Source: Ectopseudomonas mendocina (GTDB lineage: Bacteria > Pseudomonadota > Gammaproteobacteria > Pseudomonadales > Pseudomonadaceae). From it: a DNA stretch of 64,000 nucleotides. This document shows, in pieces, positions 17,359-25,237 of this stretch. Position 1 is the first letter of the stretch. Each line of letters opens with the position of its first letter. Where the stretch lies: contig NZ_JADTQG010000023.1 of assembly GCF_016008875.1 (NCBI RefSeq), positions 1 to 64,000 on the forward strand. Reading direction: 5' to 3'. The notes under the pieces are model-generated. The model was not told the DNA's origin. It searched no databases and worked only from the letters and a program-made list of their open reading frames with translations. A program made the translations under genes and the position numbers.

Positions 17359-17396
17359 TCATACTGACCTCCTTTGCCGCATGCCGAGGAGGCCCG

Positions 17397-18836
17397 ATGT
17401 TCGCCCTCAGCGACACCCTGGAGCGGCGCTTTGCCGCGCTGAGAACCACCGCCGATTTCCACTCGCTGCGCCATGTGCAGGAGAGCCGGGAGTCCTACTG
17501 GGTGCGCCGGCGGGTCGCGCAGGCGCCGTCCTTCGTCAATGACGCCGGCGCCATGCTCACCGTGCGCATCGCCGGCGTCGAGGCCTATGCGGCCACCAGT
17601 GACATCAGCCAGGCCGGCCTGCAGGCCGCGCTGGAGCGAGCCGAGCAGATGGCCCGAGCCCTGGCCGGACATAACCTGCTGGATCTCGCCAGCCTGGCGC
17701 AACCGGCCGAGCAGAGCGATGACGTGATGCCCGGTTACGACCAGCCGGTGGCTGGCGCGTACTGGTTCGAGTCGCTGATGGCCGAGTCGGCGCTGATTCC
17801 CCGCGATGCGCGTCTGGTCGACAGCCATGTCGGGCTGACCTTCACCTGCCACGAGCAGATCTACCTCAACAGTGCCGGCGCCCGTCTGCGCCGAGCCCAG
17901 CGTTATGTCTTTCCACAAGTCGGCGTGACCGCCAGTGACGAGCGCGACAGCCAGAGCCGCAGCTTCGGCGGCAGCCACCTGGCGCGCCAGGGTGGCGCCG
18001 AGGTGCTCGATCAACTGGGTGTGCCGGGCAGTGCCGCGCGCATCGCCGATGAGGCGTTGCAGTTGCTGCTGGCACCGAACACGCCGAACGACTCGCGTGA
18101 CCTGCTGCTGATGCCCGACCAGATGATCCTGCAGATTCACGAGTCCATCGGCCATCCGCTGGAGCTGGACCGCATCCTCGGCGACGAGCGCAATTTCGCC
18201 GGCACCAGTTTCATCCGCCAGGAAGACTTCGGTCACCACCGCTACGGCTCGCCGCTGCTCAACGTCAGTTTCGATCCGGGCGTGCCGGGAGAGCTGTCCA
18301 GCTATCGTCATGACGACGATGGCACGCCGGCCGAGCGCCAGTTGCTGATCCGTGACGGCATTCTCCAGCGACCGCTGGGCGGCGCGCTGTCGCAGTGGCG
18401 CAGCGGCCTTCCGGGCGTCGCCAACAGCCGCGCGTGCAGCTGGAACCGGCCGCCCATCGACCGCATGGCCAACCTCAACCTGGAGCCGGGCGACAAGAGC
18501 CTGGCCGAGCTGGTCGGCGGGATCGAACGCGGCATCCTGATGAGCAACAACCGCTCCTGGTCGATCGATGACGCGCGCAACAAATTCCAGTTCGGCTGCG
18601 AATGGGGCCAGTTGATCGATAACGGCGAGCTCAAGGGCGTGGTGAAGAACCCCAACTACCGCGGCATCAGTTCGCGCTTCTGGCGCAACCTGCGCGCGGT
18701 GGGCGATGCCAGCACCTTCGAGGTGCTCGGCACGCCCTACTGCGGCAAGGGCGAACCCAATCAGGTGATCCGCGTCGGGCACGCCTCGCCCGCCTGCGTG
18801 TTTGCCGATATCGATGTATTCGGAGGGGCTGCCTGA
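17397..18836 (+). CDS. TldD-like metalloprotease subunit (accessory copy)
   Basis: The 479-residue protein belongs to the TldD/PmbA family (usual length about 480). The zinc motif HESIGH, followed by PLELDR, lies near residue 247 and makes this the TldD-like catalytic partner. Other family signatures are FAGTSFIRQEDFG and a Cys in the late STFEVLGTPYCGKGEPNQ. TldD forms a heterodimer with TldE that digests unfolded peptides and matures some ribosomal peptides such as microcin B17. The sequence differs from the core TldD of Pseudomonas as I remember it, so I regard it as an accessory copy. The partner overlaps by 1 nt. Confidence 0.85.
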   Translation: MFALSDTLERRFAALRTTADFHSLRHVQESRESYWVRRRVAQAPSFVNDAGAMLTVRIAGVEAYAATSDISQAGLQAALERAEQMARALAGHNLLDLASLAQPAEQSDDVMPGYDQPVAGAYWFESLMAESALIPRDARLVDSHVGLTFTCHEQIYLNSAGARLRRAQRYVFPQVGVTASDERDSQSRSFGGSHLARQGGAEVLDQLGVPGSAARIADEALQLLLAPNTPNDSRDLLLMPDQMILQIHESIGHPLELDRILGDERNFAGTSFIRQEDFGHHRYGSPLLNVSFDPGVPGELSSYRHDDDGTPAERQLLIRDGILQRPLGGALSQWRSGLPGVANSRACSWNRPPIDRMANLNLEPGDKSLAELVGGIERGILMSNNRSWSIDDARNKFQFGCEWGQLIDNGELKGVVKNPNYRGISSRFWRNLRAVGDASTFEVLGTPYCGKGEPNQVIRVGHASPACVFADIDVFGGAA

Positions 18837-20155
18837 TGGACGCACGGCAACATTTCAGCGCCTTGCTGGCTCGACTGCAGGCGCAGGTCGGCGGCGAGGA
18901 GGGCTTCACCCTGGCCTATGCCGCCGAGGACTCCAGCTTTATCCGTTTCAATCACGGGCAGGTGCGCCAGGCGGGGCAGGTACAGCAGGCGTACGCCACC
19001 CTGTCGCTGTACCAGGGGCAGCGTCACGCCGAGCACAAGCTGGCACTCAGCGGTGTGCTCGACGAGGACGCGTCGCGCCTGCAGCAGGCCTTGCAGCAAC
19101 TGCGCGCCGTGCTGCCGACCCTGCATGATGACCCTTATCTGCGCTTGAACCGCGAGGCCTGGCGCAGTGAACTGGCGGGCGTGGGAGAACCGCTGGACAG
19201 TGCGGCCATGGCGCAGCAGGTGATCGCCGCGGCGCGCGGCCTGGACCTGGTCGGATTCCTCGCTGTCGGCCCGCAGTATCAGGGCTTCGCCAGCTCCTGG
19301 GGTGCGTTCGGCTGGTACACGGCGAGCAGTTTCAACCTTGAGTTCAGCCTGTTCCACGACAACGGCCAGGCAGTGAAAAGTGCCTATGCCGGCGAGCAGT
19401 GGGACGCTCAGGCGTTCGCTCGCAAGCTCGATGGCGCCCGGCAGCAGCTGGAATTTCTCGGTCGCCCGGCCAGGGCGCTGCAGCCCAGGGCCTACCGTGC
19501 CTACCTGACGCCTGCGGCGCTGGAAGAGCTGGTCAGCCTGTTCTGCTGGGGCTTCGGCGCGCAGGCGCTGGCCTCCGGCGGCAGCCCCCTGCAGCGCCTG
19601 TTCAACGGCAAGGCCGAGCTGAGCTCGCGGGTGACCATGGAAGAGCGCATCGAAGGCGGCCTGGCTCCAGCCTTCACCGCCGAAGGACCTCGCCAGCCGT
19701 TGCGCCTGATCAGCCAGGGGCGATCCGGCGAGCGCCTGGTCAGCTCGCGTAGCGCCGCCGAGTACGGGCTGATCGCCAATGGCGCCTGCCGTGGCGAGTA
19801 CCCGTTGTCGTTGCGCATGCAAGGGGGTGAGCTGGACGAGCAGGAGGTGCTGCAACGGCTCGGCACCGGCCTGTACATCGGCAACCTGTGGTACGGCAAC
19901 TTCTCCGACCTGCCGGCCGGACGCCTGACCGGCATGACCCGCTTCGCCACCTTCTGGGTCGAGGATGGGCAGATCCAGGCGCCGGTCGACACCATGCGCT
20001 TCGACGACTCGCTGTTCGATTTCCTCGGCCCGCAACTGGAGGCGCTGACCCGCGAACCGGAACTGCTGCTGCCCGGAGGCACCTACGGCGCCAGACAGAC
20101 GGGTTCTATGGCATTGCCGGGGGCGCTGCTTTCGCGCTTTACCCTGACGCTGTGA
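18836..20155 (+). CDS. TldE/PmbA-like partner of the accessory TldD
   Basis: The 439-residue protein has the TldE scheme: SFIRFNHGQVRQAGQVQQ near residues 39-56, and a C-terminal GLYIGNLWYGNFSDLPAGRLTGMTRF with VEDGQIQAPVDTMRFDDSLFD. It lacks the HExxxH motif, as expected for the non-catalytic subunit. Its ATG overlaps the upstream stop (TGATG), indicating translational coupling and a 1:1 complex. Role in the cell is unknown; no precursor peptide gene is seen nearby. Confidence 0.84.
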   Translation: MDARQHFSALLARLQAQVGGEEGFTLAYAAEDSSFIRFNHGQVRQAGQVQQAYATLSLYQGQRHAEHKLALSGVLDEDASRLQQALQQLRAVLPTLHDDPYLRLNREAWRSELAGVGEPLDSAAMAQQVIAAARGLDLVGFLAVGPQYQGFASSWGAFGWYTASSFNLEFSLFHDNGQAVKSAYAGEQWDAQAFARKLDGARQQLEFLGRPARALQPRAYRAYLTPAALEELVSLFCWGFGAQALASGGSPLQRLFNGKAELSSRVTMEERIEGGLAPAFTAEGPRQPLRLISQGRSGERLVSSRSAAEYGLIANGACRGEYPLSLRMQGGELDEQEVLQRLGTGLYIGNLWYGNFSDLPAGRLTGMTRFATFWVEDGQIQAPVDTMRFDDSLFDFLGPQLEALTREPELLLPGGTYGARQTGSMALPGALLSRFTLTL

Positions 20156-20158
20156 GTT

Positions 20159-20455
20159 TCAACCGAGCATGTGAGCGCGCAGCATGCGCTCTTCTCGCAT
20201 GATGTGGATGATGAAAACTCTTTCCTCGCTGTGCCGATAGAAGATGCGGCAAGGGGGCACCACGACTTCGCGATAGACGGAGCCAGGAAGCTCCTCTGGT
20301 ATACGGCCGGAGAGAGGAAACTGAGCTAGCCGCGACACGGTGTCCATGACCCTGCCTACCAGGGCTCTGGCGGCATCGGGGTTATCGAGGGCTATGTATT
20401 CGGCGAGGTCGTTGAGCTGCTCCAGGGCGGGGCTTGTCCAGACTATTTCAGCCAC
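20159..20455 (-). CDS. ParE/RelE-superfamily toxin
   Basis: A 98-residue type II toxin. IVWTSPALEQLNDLAEYIALDNPDAARALVGRV is the ParE/RelE N-terminal strand and helices; GSVYREVVVPPCRIFYRHSEERVFIIHIMREERML has the conserved Y-R-I-x-Y and I-x-x-R-x-x-R strand. ParE-type members poison gyrase, RelE-type cleave mRNA; the sequence is closer to ParE. The gene follows its antitoxin with a 13-nt overlap and converges on the tldE gene. Confidence 0.88.
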   Translation of the reverse strand: MAEIVWTSPALEQLNDLAEYIALDNPDAARALVGRVMDTVSRLAQFPLSGRIPEELPGSVYREVVVPPCRIFYRHSEERVFIIHIMREERMLRAHMLG

Positions 20456-20700
20456 TTGCCCAGCCGCTCCCTGGCCTGATCGTGATTAAGGGTATTGCCT
20501 TCCACAATGGCCCGTTCGCCGCGTGCCAGGGCATCCAGCAGCGCGAGGCGTTTCTGCATGAATTCATAGTCCTGAACATCCACCAGATAGGCCGAGGGTT
20601 GCCCATGCTCGGTAATTAGCACGGCTTCCTTGGTCTGTTGCAGGTCCGCGAGGATCTTGGTGGCATGTCGCTTCAGGTTGGTTACCAACTCGACTTTCAT
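20443..20700 (-). CDS. Phd/YefM-family antitoxin
   Basis: An 85-residue antitoxin: KVELVTNLKRHATKILADLQQTKEAVLITEHGQPSAYLVDVQDYEFM is the Phd/YefM DNA-binding domain, and the acidic/basic C-terminal helix is the toxin-binding part. It should neutralise the following ParE-like toxin and repress the operon. ATG at 20700; the order antitoxin then toxin and the overlap are standard. Confidence 0.9.
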   Translation of the reverse strand: MKVELVTNLKRHATKILADLQQTKEAVLITEHGQPSAYLVDVQDYEFMQKRLALLDALARGERAIVEGNTLNHDQARERLGKWLK

Positions 20701-20768
20701 GATGGCTGACCGGCGTTCGATTGAGAGTGCTACTTTAGTGATACTCTGCCATCGTTACAATTCGTCTA

Positions 20769-21893
20769 TCACTTGCTTGCCTTGAGCACCACGAATTTGG
20801 GGTTGGCCGCTACCTGCTCAACGCCGCGGAACAGGCGCGCCAGCTTGGCGTGATAGCCGAGGTGGCGATTACCGACGATCCACAGCTCGCCACCGCTGAC
20901 CAGTGCCGCGCGGGCCTGCTGGAACATGCGCCAGGCGAGAAAGTCGCCGACCACCTGCTGCTGGTGGAAGGGTGGGTTGCACAGCACCAGGTCCAGCGAG
21001 TCGGCCGGCTGCTCCGCCAGGCCGTCGCCGGCACGGATGGTCACCGGCCGATCACCGAGGGCCGCGCGCCAGTTTTCCTGGGCTGATTGCACGGCCATGT
21101 ACGACTCGTCCACCAGGGTCAACTGCGCCTGCGGGCTGCCCAGGGCGTAGGCGATGCCGAGCACGCCGTTGCCGCAGCCAAGGTCGGCGACGCGGATGCG
21201 GCCGAGGTGCTTCGGCAGGTGTGGCAGGAAGGCGCGCGTGCCGATGTCCAGGCCTTCGCGGCAGAACACATTGGCGTGGTTGAGCAGTTCGATGGCCGGT
21301 TTGTCGAGACGGTAACGCGTGGGGTAGGGCGAGCTTGGAGCTGCCTTTACTTCTGGCGTGGCCGTCAGCAGGCGCGCCTTCTTCACCGCCAGCGAGGCCT
21401 GGACCGGGCCGACGTATTTTTCCAACAGATCACCCGCCGCACGCGGCAGATGCTTGACCATCGCCCCGGCCACCACGCGGGCGTTCGGCGCCAACTGGCC
21501 ATGCAGGCGAATCAGTTGCTCCTCCAGCAGCGCCAGGGTCTTGGGTACGCGGATCAGCACCCAGTCGAACGGTCCCTGCGGTGTTTCGCTGCTCGGCACA
21601 AAGGACACTGCATCGCTGCCCAAACCATTGGCCGCGAGGTTCTTCTGCAGGGCGAGGAACCCTAGGTGCGAATCGCTGCTGCTGGTCACCCGGCAACGCC
21701 CGGCCAGCGAACAGGCGAGGGCGCCAAAGCTGTCGTTGAGCAGCAGCACCGAGTCCTCGGCTCGCAGGCCCTGCTCGTGCAGATGGTTGAGCAGATACTC
21801 GTCCGCGGCGTCGAAAGCTTGCAGAGGCTCGTTCGCCTGATGCGGTTGGCGCAGCAGCTCGAGGCTGGCGAAGGGAGTCGTGAAAATAGGCAT
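20769..21893 (-). CDS. rlmG: 23S rRNA (guanine(1835)-N2)-methyltransferase RlmG
   Basis: A 374-residue tandem methyltransferase. The N-terminal domain is degenerate (VLLLNDSFGALACSL), and the C-terminal catalytic domain has VADLGCGNGVLGIAYAL and the NPPF motif (LCNPPFHQQQVVGDF, near residue 305) of N2-guanine methyltransferases. KLARLFRGVEQVAANPKFVVLKASK ends the family alignment. ATG at 21893 starts MPIFTTPF; an upstream start at 21923 is less likely. RsmC is the main alternative, but the C-terminus fits RlmG. Confidence 0.87.
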   Translation of the reverse strand: MPIFTTPFASLELLRQPHQANEPLQAFDAADEYLLNHLHEQGLRAEDSVLLLNDSFGALACSLAGRCRVTSSSDSHLGFLALQKNLAANGLGSDAVSFVPSSETPQGPFDWVLIRVPKTLALLEEQLIRLHGQLAPNARVVAGAMVKHLPRAAGDLLEKYVGPVQASLAVKKARLLTATPEVKAAPSSPYPTRYRLDKPAIELLNHANVFCREGLDIGTRAFLPHLPKHLGRIRVADLGCGNGVLGIAYALGSPQAQLTLVDESYMAVQSAQENWRAALGDRPVTIRAGDGLAEQPADSLDLVLCNPPFHQQQVVGDFLAWRMFQQARAALVSGGELWIVGNRHLGYHAKLARLFRGVEQVAANPKFVVLKASK

Positions 21894-21962
21894 GGAAACC
21901 GTCGGTGTTTGCCGGCCGCACAATGCGCGACACTGGCAGCAGATTCGAACAAGGGGGCGATT

Positions 21963-22739
21963 ATGACCGTCAGCGAAGACAAGTTCACCCGTCAGACGCT
22001 ACTCGAGGTACACAGCCTGACGCCGAGCCTGTTTACCTTACGCGCTACCCGTGATGCCGGTTTTCGTTTTCGCGCCGGGCAGTTCGTACGGCTGGGGGTA
22101 GAAAAGGCCGACGGCAGTCTGGTCTGGCGCGCCTATTCGCTGGTCTCGGCGCCGCATGACGAGTTTCTCGAATTCTTCTCCATCGTGGTACCGGGCGGCG
22201 AGTTCACCAGCGAGCTGAGCCGTCTGGTCGTTGGCGACAGTCTGCTGGTGGAAAAAATGGCCACCGGCTACCTGACCCTGGATCGCTTTGTCGATGGCCG
22301 CGACCTGTGGTTGCTCGGCAGCGGCACCGGCATCGCGCCGTTCCTGTCGATCCTGCAGGATTTCGAGGTATGGCAGCGCTTCGAGCGCATCGTGCTGGTG
22401 TACAGCGCAAGGACGTTTGCCGAGCTGGCCTACCAGCCGCTGATCAGGGGGCTTGCCGAGCTGGAGTATCTGGCCGAGTTCGCCGACAAACTCATCTACC
22501 TGCCGGTGGTCACTCGTGAGCAGGCGCCGGATTGTCTGAACGTGCGCGTTACCGATCTGCTCGGCAGTGGCGAGCTGGAGCAGGCAGCCGGGCTTGAGCT
22601 GACGCCTGAGCATTCGCGGGTGATGATTTGTGGCAACCCGCAGATGATCGACGATATTCGTCAGTGTCTGAAGGCGCGGGGGCTGAATCTGAGCCTGACC
22701 CGGCGGCCGGGTCAGGTGGCAGTCGAAAACTACTGGTGA
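21963..22739 (+). CDS. fpr: Ferredoxin--NADP+ reductase (E. coli Fpr type)
   Basis: The 258-residue flavoprotein has the FAD motif RAYSLVSAP near residue 56, GSGTGIAPFLS near 119 for NADP, and MICGNPQMIDD near 220. It ends in VENYW, like the aromatic C-terminus of E. coli Fpr, rather than the FVEK ending of the main Pseudomonas FprA. It passes electrons between NADPH and ferredoxin or flavodoxin, often in oxidative stress. ATG at 21963; an in-frame extension to 21666 overlaps rlmG in antisense and is rejected. Confidence 0.9.
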   Translation: MTVSEDKFTRQTLLEVHSLTPSLFTLRATRDAGFRFRAGQFVRLGVEKADGSLVWRAYSLVSAPHDEFLEFFSIVVPGGEFTSELSRLVVGDSLLVEKMATGYLTLDRFVDGRDLWLLGSGTGIAPFLSILQDFEVWQRFERIVLVYSARTFAELAYQPLIRGLAELEYLAEFADKLIYLPVVTREQAPDCLNVRVTDLLGSGELEQAAGLELTPEHSRVMICGNPQMIDDIRQCLKARGLNLSLTRRPGQVAVENYW

Positions 22740-23765
22740 TCAGTCTTCGCGGATCGATTTGATCCGGTGCTCCCAGCGGCGCTTGGCGAAGCGGCGCATG
22801 TTGGGGATATCGTCGGTCTCGTCGAGAATCGGCTTGCCGATGATGGTTTCCATGATGTCTTCCAGCGTCACCAGGCCGCGCCAGCTGCCGAACTCGTCGT
22901 ACACCAGGCACATGTGCTGACGTTCCTGCATCAACAGGGTCATCAGGTTTTCCACGTTCATGCTTTCCGGCACGACTTTGAGCGGCTTCATGATCCGGGT
23001 GATGGGCTCGGCATCGTTCTCGGCAGCCAGGGCGTCGTAGCGAAACACCACGCCCAGCGGCGCTTCGTCTTCGCCAATGACCGGGTAGCGGGAGAACTGG
23101 CTTTCCCGGGCACGTGCCTTGAACGCGGCGATCGACTCATCCGGTGCGGCCGACTCGCAGACGATACGCGGCGTCATGATGTCGCGCAGACGAATCTCGT
23201 GCAGGTCGAGGATATTGCCGATCACCCGCTGCTCGTCTTCGTCGAGCTTGCCTACCTCACGGCCGAGCAGGGTCAGCGCCTTGATTTCCTGGCGAATGTC
23301 ATGCTCCGGCTCCTTGCCGCCGAACAGGCGCATGATCAGGTCCGACAGCACGATGAACGGCTTGAGCAGTAGGATCATCGTCCGCAGCAGGCTCGGCAGG
23401 AAGGGCGCCAGGGTGCGCCAATAACGGGCGCCGATGGTCTTCGGCAGAATCTCCGAAAGCACCAGAATCAGTAGGGTCATGACCGCCGAGGCGATACCCA
23501 GATAACCGTCGCCGAAGACGATTGCCACCTGCGCGCCGACACCGGTTGCACCCACGGTATGTGCCACGGTATTGAGGGTCAGGATGGCCGCCAGCGGCTG
23601 GTCGATCTTGTCTTTGAGTTCTTTAAGCCTTTCGTACAGCTGAGGCTTTGCGACCTTCTGCTGAGCGATGTAACTGGGCGTGAGGGAGAGCAGGGCGGCT
23701 TCGAGGATGGAGCAGATGAACGAAACCAGAATGGAAAGGACAGCGAACGCTATCAGGAGTGTCAT
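22740..23765 (-). CDS. CNNM/CBS-domain membrane protein (CorC/HlyC-like)
   Basis: The 341-residue protein has an N-terminal DUF21 (CNNM) domain of about four helices: ILEAALLSLTPSYIAQQ, and LVLSEILPKTIGARYW. A pair of CBS domains follows at about 190-310, with LRDIMTPRIVCESAAPDESI and VYDEFGSWRGLVTLEDIMETIIGKPI. It lacks the C-terminal CorC_HlyC domain, being shorter than the usual 430 residues. Relatives affect magnesium or cobalt efflux. Its stop abuts the fpr stop (convergent, no gap). Confidence 0.88.
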   Translation of the reverse strand: MTLLIAFAVLSILVSFICSILEAALLSLTPSYIAQQKVAKPQLYERLKELKDKIDQPLAAILTLNTVAHTVGATGVGAQVAIVFGDGYLGIASAVMTLLILVLSEILPKTIGARYWRTLAPFLPSLLRTMILLLKPFIVLSDLIMRLFGGKEPEHDIRQEIKALTLLGREVGKLDEDEQRVIGNILDLHEIRLRDIMTPRIVCESAAPDESIAAFKARARESQFSRYPVIGEDEAPLGVVFRYDALAAENDAEPITRIMKPLKVVPESMNVENLMTLLMQERQHMCLVYDEFGSWRGLVTLEDIMETIIGKPILDETDDIPNMRRFAKRRWEHRIKSIRED

Positions 23766-23953
23766 GTAGGGGGATAAGTGACCAAGGGCCGATCAATTTA
23801 GCGGAAATGCAGAGAGATATGCAGGAAAGCTGCAACATTTCATTTCGTGATGTTGTCGGCCCGTTGCGCCTGGCATCGCTCGTCACCGCTCGATAGCTGC
23901 ACTCGGCTCAGCTTCGACTAGGCTAAGGGGACCATCTACGGGGAGGTACCTTC

Positions 23954-24196
23954 ATGCCGCTTGAACATCACCCGCTCAATCGAGAGTTCCCGCAGCACCA
24001 CGATGCGCTGCGCAAACTGATGCAGGACGATGCGCGCTTCGCCAGCCTGGCCGCGGAGTACGAGGCGCTGGACAAGCGCATCTACGAGATAGAGGACGGC
24101 CGCTCGGCAGCCGATGACCTGACGTTGCAGGGGCTCAAACTGCAGCGCGTGGGCCTCAAGGACGAGATAGCCGGCCTGCTGGACGGCGCTACCTGA
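23954..24196 (+). CDS. DUF465 (YdcH-like) small protein
   Basis: An 80-residue helical protein: HHPLNREFPQHHDALRKLMQDDARFASLAAEYEALDKRIYEIEDG, then a second helix LTLQGLKLQRVGLKDEIAGLL. This is the YdcH/DUF465 pattern, a coiled-coil hairpin of unknown function. The Shine-Dalgarno gggaggt precedes ATG at 23954. A paralogue follows 79 nt downstream. Confidence 0.88.
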   Translation: MPLEHHPLNREFPQHHDALRKLMQDDARFASLAAEYEALDKRIYEIEDGRSAADDLTLQGLKLQRVGLKDEIAGLLDGAT

Positions 24197-24203
24197 GTCG
24201 GGT

Positions 24204-24245
24204 TTGATCGGGATCAAGGGAGAGGCATCGGAGACGGGCTAGCCT
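24204..24245 (+). promoter_or_regulatory. ANR-dependent class II promoter of the second DUF465 gene
   Basis: TTGATcgggATCAA at 24204-24217 is a full ANR/FNR box. A possible -10, tagcct, lies at 24240-24245, placing the box centre near -41.5 from a start around 24252, the classic activator position. It predicts induction at low oxygen. Confidence 0.75.
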
Positions 24246-24275
24246 GCGTGCAACACCTTAATCAGGAGCTGCGCC

Positions 24276-24554
24276 ATGCACGTCGATCACCACCCGCTTA
24301 TCCATGACTTCTCCGAAGATCGCGAAGCACTGCAACGCCTGCGTCAGGAAGATGCGCTGTTCGCCCGTCAGGCTGAGGAATACGAGGCACTGGACAAGCG
24401 TATTTGCCGTATCGAAGACGGTATCGAGCTACTCGACGATGTTTCACTGCAGGCGCTCAAGCTCAACCGCGTCGCCCTCAAGGACGAACTGGCGCGACAG
24501 CTCAAGCGCGCAAGTGGACAGTGCTGCGGTTGTGGCAATGGTTGTGGCGGCTGA
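24276..24554 (+). CDS. DUF465 protein with a Cys-Gly-rich C-terminal tail
   Basis: The 92-residue protein repeats the DUF465 plan of its upstream paralogue: HHPLIHDFSEDREALQRLRQEDALFARQAEEYEALDKRI, then VSLQALKLNRVALKDELARQL. It adds a short tail, CCGCGNGCGG, with four cysteines in nine residues, and another Cys at RICRI. Such a tail could bind a metal or haem iron or respond to redox state; this is inference. caggag is a good ribosome site. The ANR box upstream suggests expression under low oxygen. Confidence 0.88.
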   Translation: MHVDHHPLIHDFSEDREALQRLRQEDALFARQAEEYEALDKRICRIEDGIELLDDVSLQALKLNRVALKDELARQLKRASGQCCGCGNGCGG

Positions 24555-24567
24555 CGGCAAACCTCCG

Positions 24568-24590
24568 TAGGAGCGGCTTCAGCCGCGAAT
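24568..24590. repeat. REP palindrome
   Basis: GTAGGAGCGGCTTCAGCCGCGA lies 14 nt after the DUF465 gene; it matches copies near 4311 and 33967. Confidence 0.75.
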
Positions 24591-24650
24591 CTCGCTGCAC
24601 AGCTGTTCATGGCTGAAGCTACTTCTACCGCCATTGCGGGGTGACCCGCT

Positions 24651-25145
24651 TCAATGCACGGGCGGGTTGATCAGGTAGGTGAGCAGCCCGTCCGCCTCTT
24701 CTTCCGTCCACACCGTGCGCGCCGGTCTCGGCAATTCGCCCAGAAGCTGCTGCCAGAAGGCGCACGCCAGCTCGTCCTGGCGGTAGTAACGCAGCAGCCA
24801 CGGGCTGGCATCGCCCATTACCTGTTGTACCAGCGCACGGCCGATGCCGCGACGGCGATACTTTTTCAGGATGAACAGGTCGGCGAACTCCGGTGCCTCG
24901 ATACCCGGCAATTCGCTGCGCTCGATCAACAGAAAACCGGCGATGAATCCATCGGCGAGGATCAGTTGCGCGCTCCAGCCCGGCTCCTGCCAGTAGCGCT
25001 GCAAGTGTGGTTGGTGGATGTAAAAACGACCGTCCGTTTCCACGTCTTCCTGCTCCCAGTCGGAGCTTTCATAGGCATAGAACTGGTAGAGGTTGCTCAG
25101 CAGCGGCAACTGTTCGGCAGCGGTTGGCAGCAGTTGGATCTGCAT
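24651..25145 (-). CDS. GNAT-family N-acetyltransferase
   Basis: The 164-residue protein has LADGFIAGFLLIERS, then FADLFILKKYRRRGIGRALVQQVM with the R-R-x-G-I/x-G acetyl-CoA motif, and YRQDELACAFWQQLL near the end. It acetylates an unknown substrate. The start is ATG at 25145, giving MQIQLL; an extension to 25250 runs over the divergent radA start. It is divergent from radA. Confidence 0.85.
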   Translation of the reverse strand: MQIQLLPTAAEQLPLLSNLYQFYAYESSDWEQEDVETDGRFYIHQPHLQRYWQEPGWSAQLILADGFIAGFLLIERSELPGIEAPEFADLFILKKYRRRGIGRALVQQVMGDASPWLLRYYRQDELACAFWQQLLGELPRPARTVWTEEEADGLLTYLINPPVH

Positions 25146-25237
25146 GGAAGCGTTCCGAGTGAAGTGGGCGTGGTCTGTAAATTTATCCAGTTGTTCGGTA
25201 TCGTTCCAGCCTTCGTTCAGCGGCAGGATCGATCGCA

